DNA from: Acidobacteriota bacterium
Lineage (GTDB): Bacteria > Acidobacteriota > Vicinamibacteria > Vicinamibacterales > 2-12-FULL-66-21
Direction: 5' to 3'
Assembly: GCA_013362195.1 (NCBI GenBank)
Contig: JABFWM010000097.1
Coordinates: 1-6,216 of the forward strand
Length of the DNA: 6,216 bases
The position numbers and the translations under genes are program-made. Numbering within the stretch: the first letter of the stretch is position 1; every line of letters begins with the position of its first letter. Positions 1 to 6,171 of this stretch are shown here, in pieces. The notes beneath the pieces were generated by a model that saw only the letters and a program-made list of their open reading frames with translations, did not search any database and was not told the DNA's origin.

Positions 1-81
1 AGACCCGCCGGTGAGCGCTCGGATCATTTCAGTCGCGATGTAGGGCGGGTCTTTAGACCCGCCGGTGAGCGCGAGGCCGGC
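1..81. repeat. REP-like intergenic repeat: 18-bp direct repeat, 54-bp period, with palindrome
   Basis: The 18 bases at 1-18 (AGACCCGCCGGTGAGCGC) recur exactly at 55-72, giving a 54-bp period. Just before the second copy is the inverse of its first nine bases (44-52), so each unit joins a palindrome to a spacer of about 34 bp that itself contains the 8-bp palindrome GAGCGCTC at 13-20. The first copy lies at the window edge, so the left arm of its own palindrome would be outside. No gene is visible in this stretch, which follows the stop codon of the last operon gene. The arrangement resembles REP/BIME-type dispersed intergenic repeats; that class assignment is inference, as other genome copies cannot be seen here. 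Confidence 0.7.
44..63. terminator. Perfect 9-bp inverted repeat downstream of the operon (possible terminator or REP hairpin)
   Basis: GGCGGGTCT at 44-52 is the exact reverse complement of AGACCCGCC at 55-63, separated by two bases. In RNA the innermost pairs would open to give a normal loop on a GC-rich stem. It starts about 18 nt after the stop codon of the isomerase-like gene, the last gene of the leftward operon, so it is placed where a transcript end or 3' stabilising hairpin would sit. No U-tract follows on either strand, so it is not a canonical intrinsic terminator. It is as likely to be the hairpin core of the dispersed repeat. Confidence 0.45.
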
Positions 82-972
82 TTACAGGCGCAGGCCCAGT
101 TGCTTGGTGACGTACTCGCGATTGGTTTCCGCGCTGGACTTCGGCGTACCGCCGGGATCGACCACACGATCCAGTTCGACAATCGCCCAGCCGTCGAAGC
201 CGCTGCTCTGCAGCGCGGCGACGCAGCCCTTGACGTCCACGCGCCCGCGACCGAGCTCCACCCACTGATACCCGGGCGCGGCGTCGCTCTTGCGAACGTC
301 CTTCAGGTGGACCACCCTGATGTGTTTCGCGTAGCGCGGAACCGCCTTCACCGGATCCCCACCGCCCTGCTGGTAGTGCGCGATGTCGAACAGCAGGCCG
401 ACATCCGCCGGGTCCATGCCTGAGACGATCGCGTCAACCGCGTCCGGCGGCTCGCCGGTACTGTTCATGTGATTGTGATAGACGAGCGGCACGCCGATGG
501 CCTTCGTCCGGCGGCCGACCGCGTTCAACATTTCGGCGAGCGCCTTGTAGTCGTCGGGGCGGATGGCGCGCCCCTTCGGCAGCTCGTCGATCACCTGGAT
601 GAACTGGCCGCCGGCGTCGCGGACGAACTTCGCGTGCGAGAGGTGGAGATCGATCTGCGCCTGCCGATCCTCCGGCTGATATCTGAGATTGCCGCTCGAG
701 AGGACGGCAAACGCCACACCGTGTCTGGCGAGCAGCGCTTCGAGATCGGCGGGCCGTGATCCGTAGGTGTCGAACGCGCTGGCGCGCAGCTGGATGCCTT
801 TGAAGCCGAGGGCGCCGACGTCGGCAATCGCCTGCGCATCGTTGCCGCCCCAGGTGATCGCCGCGTAGCCGACGCGGATGCGGCCGGCGGCGCGAAGCGA
901 GAGGCCGTGCGCGGCGCTCGCACCCAGCGCGGCAACGGTCGTGAGGAACTCGCGGCGGGCGATATCAGCCAT
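82..972 (-). CDS. Tat-exported sugar phosphate isomerase/epimerase-like protein (AP endonuclease 2-like TIM barrel)
   Basis: A 296-residue protein of the xylose isomerase-like TIM-barrel superfamily (sugar phosphate isomerases/epimerases, inosose dehydratase, AP endonuclease 2 fold). The N-terminus is a twin-arginine signal: ARREFLT at residues 5-11, then an Ala-rich hydrophobic stretch to about residue 23; cleavage probably lies between 23 and 30. Family motifs appear in order: VGYAAITWGG at 34-43 (first strand), YHNH at 165-168, FDIAH at 195-199, HLKDV at 222-226 and VEL at 265-267. His222, Asp196 and Glu266 are the kind of residues that bind the divalent metal in this family. ATG at 972 is preferred because GGAG (980-983) lies 7 nt upstream and it puts the twin arginines near the N-terminus; ATG 990 or TTG 993 would add 6 or 7 residues. 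It follows the GH36 gene after 57 nt and is last in the operon. Export argues against a cytoplasmic sugar-phosphate substrate; the reaction is unknown. Eliminases acting on 3-keto-glycosides share this fold and are one possibility. Family is confident, function is not. Confidence 0.88.
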   Translation of the reverse strand: MADIARREFLTTVAALGASAAHGLSLRAAGRIRVGYAAITWGGNDAQAIADVGALGFKGIQLRASAFDTYGSRPADLEALLARHGVAFAVLSSGNLRYQPEDRQAQIDLHLSHAKFVRDAGGQFIQVIDELPKGRAIRPDDYKALAEMLNAVGRRTKAIGVPLVYHNHMNSTGEPPDAVDAIVSGMDPADVGLLFDIAHYQQGGGDPVKAVPRYAKHIRVVHLKDVRKSDAAPGYQWVELGRGRVDVKGCVAALQSSGFDGWAIVELDRVVDPGGTPKSSAETNREYVTKQLGLRL

Positions 973-979
973 GTGCACA

Positions 980-983
980 CTCC
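980..983 (-). promoter_or_regulatory. Ribosome binding site deciding the isomerase-like gene start
   Basis: GGAG on the minus strand, 7 nt before ATG 972. It favours this start over the upstream in-frame ATG at 990 and TTG at 993, which have no comparable purine-rich site in front of them. Confidence 0.6.
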
Positions 984-1029
984 GCGTCATCAATGCCCGT
1001 GTCCTGTGTGATACGCGCGGGCGCCCGGC

Positions 1030-2901
1030 TCAGACGTGATCGCAGATCAGCAGCCGCGCCGAATGCGGCGGCATGTCCTTCATCTCGATCGACGATCCGG
1101 CGGGCCGGCGCCCGAGCGATTCGCCGGTCCAGAAATCCGTGACCCGCACCGCGCGGCCGATGGACGTTCCGGCCGTGACGCCGCGATCGAACCAGTTGAA
1201 GAAGCAGAGCACCGTCCTGCGCGGCTGCTCGATGCGCCCGACGAGCAGGTCGTCGTCGGTGAAGCTCGCGGCAACGCCGGTCGGGGGCAGCAGCTTCTTC
1301 AGCATCGCGAGCCGCGGTTCGGGAATGCTCGTCAGGTCGTCACCCGAGAGCACCATCCCGCCGGTTGCGTAGATCGCCGTCGCGTGGAACCGGAGCTCGT
1401 CGTCGGTGAGATCGCCGGTCAGCACGATTGCGTCCGGATCGTTCCACCACAGGCGGCCATTCTGCCAGTTGCGCAGCACGTTCTGCTGCGCCGTGGACTT
1501 CACGCGATCCCACGACCGCTTGATGTCGTTCGAGCTGCGCGACCCATGAAGCAACCCGAGCGAGGGCCAGATCGGATGGTTGCAGCCGAGGACGAAGCTG
1601 TCGGCGGCGCCGCGCAGGATCGCCTGCATGCCGCGGCGATACGCTTGCACGCGCGTCGCGGTCGGATCGTGAAAGCGGCCGCCGTGCATGGCGCCCCAGA
1701 AGTTCGCGTCGAGCTTGAAGTAGGTGCAGCCCCACTCGCGGCGCATCGTCGTGAACACCTGTTCGAAGTGCGCCTGCACCGCCGGGTGCGTGCCATCGAG
1801 CGCGTACCACGGCCCGCGGCGCCATCCGCCAAACGTGACGCGATCGGATCGCAGCGGTGCGCCGCTCCCGTCCGTGACGAACCAGTCGCGGTGCTGCTGA
1901 AACACGTGCGACTGTTCTTCGGCGACGAACGGCGCGACCCAGATTGCCGGCTGGAACCCGCGCGCCCGGATCCTGTCGAGCACACCGCGCACGTCGCCGC
2001 CGAACGCTGCGCCGGTCTCGAGCCAGTCACCCATCGCCGGCTGGTAGCCATCGTCGATCTGCACGTAGGTGAGTCCGGGGATGTCCTGCGCGATCGCGTC
2101 GAGATTGTCGAGCACTTGCCGGGCCGTGACGCGCGGGCCAAAGCAGTACCACGAGCACCACCCGGTGGGCGGCGCGGACGCCGCCGTCTTCAGCGGCGGG
2201 TGGTTCTTCGCGATGCGGGCGCCCGCAGACGCGAGCAGCCCGTCGCGCGTCTCTCCTGGCCCGACGAGCAGTTCCTCGAGCTCCCATGACGCGCCGGGCG
2301 CGAGCGTCAGCCCTTCGGTGTCCACGACGATCTGCAGGGACGATGGCGGACGCAGGCGGAAGAGTCCGCTGAAGCGCCGGCATGACGTAAACGCGGCGAG
2401 CCAGTGTCGTTGACGCCCCGATCCGGCGATCGTCATCGCGCCGTAGAACTGGGCCGCCCCGTCCGGCATCGGCATCCTGTAGTGCTTCGCGTCGGTGTAG
2501 CTGCCAAGGTCCTTCGGCTCCGCAAGGGTGCCGCCGGTCTGGCTCAACATCTGGAACCCCTCGCCGTAGATTGGTGTGCTGGCGGGGAAGTCCAGCGTGA
2601 GATCGAACAGGACGACCTCGCTGATCGCGACGGCGCCGCGGCCGTGATTGGTCACCTTCGATCGGCAGATCCCGTCCGCCCAGTCGCGAGTGAGTTCGAC
2701 CTTCGATACGTCCGCGCCGTCGGCGCTGGTGACGAATCCGCGCGCCTCGCTGATCGTCGGCAGCGAGTGACTGGCTTGGCGTGTGTTCTCCTGTGCGCGT
2801 TGGTGGGCGTCAATTCCGCGGACGAGCAATGGCGCCCCGATCGCGCACTGAAGCAGCGCGCGGCGGGACCATCGCCGCGGACCGCGGCGGTCATCGGTCA
2901 C
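1030..2901 (-). CDS. Tat-exported GH36-type alpha-galactosidase (melibiase)
   Basis: A 623-residue glycoside hydrolase of clan GH-D, best fitting GH36: hydrolysis of terminal alpha-galactosyl residues, as in melibiose or raffinose. The N-terminus has a twin-arginine signal (SRRALLQ at 13-19 followed by a short hydrophobic stretch to about 30), so the enzyme should act in the periplasm or outside the cell. A beta-rich N-terminal region (about 50-235) precedes the TIM barrel (about 245-540), with GWCSWY at 247-252, QIDDGYQ at 281-287, YFKLDAN at 394-400 and WNDPDA at 486-491. Asp398 is the likely nucleophile. Residues 439-464, with GC, P, PS, G, then RSSND and W, resemble the acid/base region of Thermotoga-type GH36 enzymes; Asp459 is the likely acid/base. 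A small beta domain (about 545-620) ends the protein. The GTG start at 2901 overlaps galT by 11 nt and has GAGG (2911-2914) 9 nt upstream, so translation is probably coupled to galT. Related alpha-glycoside or transglycosylase activity in clan GH-D cannot be excluded. Confidence 0.9.
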   Translation of the reverse strand: MTDDRRGPRRWSRRALLQCAIGAPLLVRGIDAHQRAQENTRQASHSLPTISEARGFVTSADGADVSKVELTRDWADGICRSKVTNHGRGAVAISEVVLFDLTLDFPASTPIYGEGFQMLSQTGGTLAEPKDLGSYTDAKHYRMPMPDGAAQFYGAMTIAGSGRQRHWLAAFTSCRRFSGLFRLRPPSSLQIVVDTEGLTLAPGASWELEELLVGPGETRDGLLASAGARIAKNHPPLKTAASAPPTGWCSWYCFGPRVTARQVLDNLDAIAQDIPGLTYVQIDDGYQPAMGDWLETGAAFGGDVRGVLDRIRARGFQPAIWVAPFVAEEQSHVFQQHRDWFVTDGSGAPLRSDRVTFGGWRRGPWYALDGTHPAVQAHFEQVFTTMRREWGCTYFKLDANFWGAMHGGRFHDPTATRVQAYRRGMQAILRGAADSFVLGCNHPIWPSLGLLHGSRSSNDIKRSWDRVKSTAQQNVLRNWQNGRLWWNDPDAIVLTGDLTDDELRFHATAIYATGGMVLSGDDLTSIPEPRLAMLKKLLPPTGVAASFTDDDLLVGRIEQPRRTVLCFFNWFDRGVTAGTSIGRAVRVTDFWTGESLGRRPAGSSIEMKDMPPHSARLLICDHV

Positions 2902-3952
2902 GGTAGTGCACCTCGCTGAGCGTGCGCAGGCGCGACGCGGCGTCCTCCGGCGTCAGGTCGCGCTGCGGCGTGCCCAGCATTTCGAAGCCGACCATGAACT
3001 TCCGGACCGTTGCGGATCGCAGGAGCGGCGGGAAGAAGTGCAGGTGCAGGTGCCACTCGTCGTGCGCCGCGCCGTCGGAGGGCCGCTGATGAAAGCCCAT
3101 CGAATACGGGAACGGCGTTTCGAACAGATTGTCGTATCGCGTGGTCAACCGCGTCAGCAGACGGGCGAGATCGTCGCGTTCGCCGCTCGACAGCGATTCG
3201 AGATCCGCGACGTGGCGGCGGGGTATGACCAGCGTTTCGAACGGCCACACGCCCCAGAACGGCACGAGCGCCACGAACGAGCCCTCTTCGATGACGATGC
3301 GCTCGGCGCGCGAGCGTTCGAGGGCGAGATAGTCGCACAGCAGGCACGCGCCCTGGTGCGCGCCTGCGTAGCTCTCGAGCGCGCGCTGCTCGCGCAACGG
3401 CTCGTTCGGGACCGACGCCGTCGCCCAGATCTGGCCGTGCGGGTGCGGATTGCTCGCGCCCATCGCCGCGCCGCGGTTCTCGAAGATCTGCACGTACGCG
3501 ATCTCCGGCCGGGCGCCGAGCGCACGCGCTTCATCGACCCACACGTCGACGACCGGACGCAGTTCCGCGACGCTCATGCGCGCGATCGTCAGGTCGTGCC
3601 GCGGCGAGAAGCAGACGACGCGGCAGATGCCCGGTTCGGCGCGTCCGATCAGCAGGTCCCCGTCGCGGCTTTCGAACGCGGGCGTCGCCGGCAGCAGCGC
3701 CGGAAAGTCGTTGTCGAACACGAACGTCGACGTGTAGGCCGGGTTGCGGTTGCCGCCGGCCCGCTCGTTGCCCGGGCAGAGATAGCACGTCGGATCGTAG
3801 CGAGGCGGCTCGTCGCCGGCGGTCCGTTCGACCTGCCCCTGCCACGGGCGCGCGGTTCGATGCGGCGACACCTGAATCCACTCGCCGCGCAGCGGATTGA
3901 AGCGGACGTGCGGGTGCGCGTTCAAATCCGCCAGGGTCGGCAGCGTCGCCAC
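2891..3952 (-). CDS. galT: Galactose-1-phosphate uridylyltransferase (UDP-glucose--hexose-1-phosphate)
   Basis: GalT of the Leloir pathway: transfers UMP between UDP-glucose and galactose-1-phosphate to give UDP-galactose and glucose-1-phosphate, in the cytoplasm. With the GTG start at 3952 it has 353 residues, close to E. coli GalT (348), and is colinear with it throughout. Near the start is FNPLRGEWIQVSPHR (18-32). Zinc-site residues are Cys56, Cys59, His119 and His170. The active-site NPHPHGQIW motif spans 168-176, with His172 as the nucleophile that becomes uridylylated. The second metal site of the E. coli enzyme is matched by Glu184, His288, His303 and His305. PPLLRSATVRKFMVGFEML (308-326) is the hallmark C-terminal block. 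An extra CxxC (Cys203/Cys206) occurs where E. coli has none. Start choice: GTG 3952 lies 5 nt after the previous stop and gives a normal N-terminus; the longer GTG start at 4006 would add 18 residues unlike the family and overlap the upstream gene by 49 nt. Neither start has a strong ribosome binding site, so re-initiation from the preceding gene is likely. Confidence 0.95.
   Translation of the reverse strand: MATLPTLADLNAHPHVRFNPLRGEWIQVSPHRTARPWQGQVERTAGDEPPRYDPTCYLCPGNERAGGNRNPAYTSTFVFDNDFPALLPATPAFESRDGDLLIGRAEPGICRVVCFSPRHDLTIARMSVAELRPVVDVWVDEARALGARPEIAYVQIFENRGAAMGASNPHPHGQIWATASVPNEPLREQRALESYAGAHQGACLLCDYLALERSRAERIVIEEGSFVALVPFWGVWPFETLVIPRRHVADLESLSSGERDDLARLLTRLTTRYDNLFETPFPYSMGFHQRPSDGAAHDEWHLHLHFFPPLLRSATVRKFMVGFEMLGTPQRDLTPEDAASRLRTLSEVHYRDR
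2911..2914 (-). promoter_or_regulatory. Ribosome binding site for the GTG start of the GH36 gene
   Basis: GAGG on the minus strand, 9 nt before GTG 2901 and inside the 3' end of galT. It supports the GTG start. The ATG at 2894, which would make an ATGA overlap with the galT stop, is in another frame that leads only to a short shadow reading frame. Confidence 0.5.
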
Positions 3953-3957
3953 CTCGG

Positions 3958-4155
3958 TCAGGCGCGCCCGGGACGCGACCCTAAAACGATGAAGATCGCG
4001 CCGCACACCAGCAGCACGGTGCCCCAGATCAGATTGATGTTGAGGCCGAGCGACCGCGCGTAGATGTCGTGGTTACCGAAGATGCCGTAGGCGGCGAGCA
4101 GGCCGCCCATGAGCGCGAACATCAGGCCGATGGGAATGCGGATGTCAACAGGCAT
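3958..4155 (-). CDS. Small two-helix membrane protein of unknown function
   Basis: A 65-residue protein I cannot assign to a named family. It has two predicted membrane helices, about residues 7-26 (starting PIGLMFALMGG) and 41-59 (LIWGTVLLVCGAIFIVLG), joined by a polar loop of about 14 residues with GNHDIYARSLGLN, and a short basic tail (RPGRA). Both ends would lie on the same side of the membrane; the Arg-rich tail suggests the cytoplasmic side. ATG 4155 is 16 nt after the symporter stop; GAGGG overlapping that stop is 13 nt from the ATG, further than ideal, so coupling to the symporter is plausible. The galT start follows about 5 nt after its stop. Coding is supported by clean helix-loop-helix composition, normal gene length and tight fit between two certain genes. 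Its position suggests a role with the transporter, for example an accessory or stabilising subunit; that is inference from context only. Confidence 0.8.
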   Translation of the reverse strand: MPVDIRIPIGLMFALMGGLLAAYGIFGNHDIYARSLGLNINLIWGTVLLVCGAIFIVLGSRPGRA

Positions 4156-4171
4156 ACAGGTGAGTGGGCCC

Positions 4172-5989
4172 TCAATAAAAGATCACGTTCAGCATCACCA
4201 GCAGCACGACAATCACGCCGGCCAGCGTGGCCGGGCGCTCGAACCACGGCAGCGGATCCTCGACCGGCTTCTCGGTCACCGCATACACCAGTCCGACGAG
4301 TTCCGCGTCGGGCCGCGGGCGGGTCGCGAGCGACACCGCGATGGTGACGACGAAGCAGGTGACGAACGCCCAGATCGCCGTGTAGAAATTCTGCGCCATC
4401 TCGCTCGGATACGTGTGCACGAGCGCGAGCCAGCCGCCTTTCACGCCGGCGGTCGCGCCCAGCGGCAGCGTGAGGCCGTGATGCACCGCGGCCGCCCCCG
4501 TCCCGGTGAGCAGCCCGAAAAAGGCACCGTGCCCGGTCGTGCGTTTCCAGAACATGCCGAGCAGGAACGTCCCGAGCAGCGGCGCGTTCACGAACGCAAA
4601 CACGAGCTGCAGGATGTCCATGATGTTGTTGAACTGCGCCGCCACATAGGCGGTGCCCACCGACGCGGCTACGCCAAACACCGTCGCCAGGCGGCCGACC
4701 ATGAGGTAGTGCGCGTCACTCGCCGTCTTCTTGATGTAGGCCTGGTAGATGTCATAGGTCCAGACCGTGTTGAACGCCGTGACGTTCCCCGCCATCCCCG
4801 ACATGAAGCTCGCCATCAGCGCCGTCAAGCCGAGGCCGAGCATGCCGGCCGGGAAATAGCGCAGCAGCAGCACCGGAATGACCAGGTCGTAGTCGCGCAC
4901 GGGACGTCCGTCGGCGTCGCGCACGATCTGGTTGGTCGCCTCGTCGATCTTGTAGGGAATGAGGCCGGCGGCTTGCCCGTTGCCGTCGGCCACCGCGGCC
5001 GGGGCCACATCGGCCGCGCGCACGATGGCCGGCACCGGCGCGTCCGGCGACGGCTGCACGGCCAGCGCGATGAGCCCTGGCGTGATGACGAGGAAGGGGA
5101 ACACCATCTTCGGGAACGCGCCGATGAGCGGCACCCGCCGCGCCGCCGTCATCGAATGCGCGGCCATCGCGCGCTGGACGACGAGAAAGTCCGTGCACCA
5201 GTAGCCGAACGACAGCACGAAGCCGAGTCCCATCCCGAGGCCGAACACGTCGACGCCCATCGCGTTGGTCGACGCGGATCCGAAGCCGCGCCAGAGGTGC
5301 GTCAGCTCCGGTGAGAGCGTGTGCGTGATGCCGCCCCAGCCGCCGGCATTCCGCAGGCCGAGATACACGAGCGGCACGAAGCCGGCGACGATCAGAAAGA
5401 ACTGCAGGACTTCGTTGTAGATGGCGCTCGACAGCCCGCCGAGCAGGATGTAGACGAGCACGATCACCGCCGAGGCGATGATGCAGACGGTGAAGATCCA
5501 GGCCTGATCGATCCCGAGCGCCGCGAACGGCGCGTCGAGCACGTGCAGCAGCTGCAGCAGCTTCGCCATCGCGTACATCGAGATGCCGGACGAGAACACC
5601 GTCATCGACGCGAAGGAGAGCGCGTTGAGCGCGCGCGTCTTCTCGTCGAAGCGCAGGCGCAGGTACTCGGGGACCGACCGCGCCCGCGACCCGTAGTAGA
5701 AGGGCATCATGAAGATGCCCAGGAAGACCATCGCCGGTATCGCCCCGACCCAGTAAAAGTGGCTCGTCGCGATCCCGTACTTCGCGCCCGAGGCGCCCAT
5801 GCCGATGATTTCCTGCGCGCCGAGGTTCGCCGACAAAAAGGCGAGGCCGCAGACCCACGCCGGCAGCGCGCGGCCGGCCTGGAAAAAATCCGTGCTCGTG
5901 CGCGTATAGCGTTTGAGCGCGACGCCTACCCCGATGACGAACGCGAAGTAGACGAACAGCAGCATCCAGTCGAGCGCCGACAGCGTCAT
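4172..5989 (-). CDS. Sodium/solute symporter, SSS (SGLT-like) family; probable galactose or galactoside uptake
   Basis: A 605-residue inner membrane transporter of the solute:sodium symporter family. About 14 hydrophobic segments are visible, the first at 7-25 and the last at 586-604. Family landmarks: DFFQAGRALPAW at 34-45; FLSANLGAQEIIGMGASGA at 51-69, the broken first core helix that helps form sodium and sugar sites; VPEYLRLRFD at 106-115; LGGLSSAIYNEVLQF at 183-197; GYWCTDFLVVQRAMAA at 262-277; and PAGMLGLGLTALMASFMSG followed by WTYDIY (380-415), the sodium-site helix. A 58-residue polar stretch (311-368) lies before that helix. Aligned by eye to human SGLT1, Ser397 matches the first Ser of the Na2-site pair but the second is Gly398. 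ATG 5989 has AGAGGG (5996-6001) 6 nt upstream. As first sure gene of a galT/alpha-galactosidase operon its likely substrate is galactose or a galactoside, but SSS substrates cannot be read from sequence alone. Confidence 0.92.
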   Translation of the reverse strand: MTLSALDWMLLFVYFAFVIGVGVALKRYTRTSTDFFQAGRALPAWVCGLAFLSANLGAQEIIGMGASGAKYGIATSHFYWVGAIPAMVFLGIFMMPFYYGSRARSVPEYLRLRFDEKTRALNALSFASMTVFSSGISMYAMAKLLQLLHVLDAPFAALGIDQAWIFTVCIIASAVIVLVYILLGGLSSAIYNEVLQFFLIVAGFVPLVYLGLRNAGGWGGITHTLSPELTHLWRGFGSASTNAMGVDVFGLGMGLGFVLSFGYWCTDFLVVQRAMAAHSMTAARRVPLIGAFPKMVFPFLVITPGLIALAVQPSPDAPVPAIVRAADVAPAAVADGNGQAAGLIPYKIDEATNQIVRDADGRPVRDYDLVIPVLLLRYFPAGMLGLGLTALMASFMSGMAGNVTAFNTVWTYDIYQAYIKKTASDAHYLMVGRLATVFGVAASVGTAYVAAQFNNIMDILQLVFAFVNAPLLGTFLLGMFWKRTTGHGAFFGLLTGTGAAAVHHGLTLPLGATAGVKGGWLALVHTYPSEMAQNFYTAIWAFVTCFVVTIAVSLATRPRPDAELVGLVYAVTEKPVEDPLPWFERPATLAGVIVVLLVMLNVIFY

Positions 5990-6111
5990 GAACCACCCTC
6001 TGGTGTCAACCGCGCCAGGAATCCTCCGCCGGCCGCCGCCCCGACGATCGACCCGTCGGCGGCGCGCGCCGGGCCGTGCGCGACGGCGACGGCGTCCGTA
6101 TCCTCGCGCAC
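5986..6111 (-). CDS. Possible small or truncated reading frame overlapping the symporter start
   Basis: A minus-strand frame stays open from a stop inside the heptamer repeat (TAG at 6184-6186) to a TGA at 5986-5988 that overlaps the symporter ATG in an ATGA arrangement typical of coupled genes. From GTG 6111 it encodes 41 residues, beginning MREDTDAVAVAHGP and ending GFLARLTPEGGS; a TTG at 6156 would give a longer form. GGGG lies about 5 nt before GTG 6111, a weak site. I do not recognise the product and see no domain. It could be a short leader peptide, the remnant C-terminus of a gene interrupted near the repeats, or chance: high GC makes long open frames common. Confidence 0.22.
   Translation of the reverse strand: MREDTDAVAVAHGPARAADGSIVGAAAGGGFLARLTPEGGS
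5996..6001 (-). promoter_or_regulatory. Strong ribosome binding site of the symporter gene
   Basis: AGAGGG on the minus strand, 6 nt before ATG 5989. It is the best Shine-Dalgarno-like site in the window, consistent with the symporter being independently initiated and leading the operon. Confidence 0.65.
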
Positions 6112-6171
6112 GACGACCCCGACTGTACTCGATCGCTCCGGGAAACGTGGAGACAAACCGCAGACAGAGCC

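Noticed and set aside
973..1029. Terminator or promoter in the 57-nt gap between the GH36 and isomerase-like genes
   Set aside because: Only the short GGGCGCCC palindrome at 1019-1026 is seen, with no U-tract; no -10/-35 pair is convincing.
1036..2289. Long plus-strand open frame (417 codons) opposite the GH36 gene
   Set aside because: It is antisense to a gene with clear catalytic motifs, is rich in Arg, His and Pro, and shows no domain; such frames are a usual by-product of GC-rich codon use.
2906..4063. Long plus-strand open frame (385 codons) opposite galT
   Set aside because: Antisense to a complete GalT with all metal and active-site residues; composition is that of a GC-rich shadow frame.
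4109..5314. Long plus-strand open frame (401 codons) opposite the symporter
   Set aside because: Arg/His/Glu-rich with no recognisable fold, and fully antisense to a convincing transporter.
4752..5996. Minus-strand open frame (414 codons) overlapping the symporter in another frame
   Set aside because: Arg-rich, non-membrane translation of the same DNA that encodes a well-formed membrane protein.
6115..6160. Sigma70-type promoter on the minus strand (TTGTCT with TACAGT)
   Set aside because: The two boxes are about 23 bp apart, too far for a normal spacer, and neither is a good match; kept out of the feature list.
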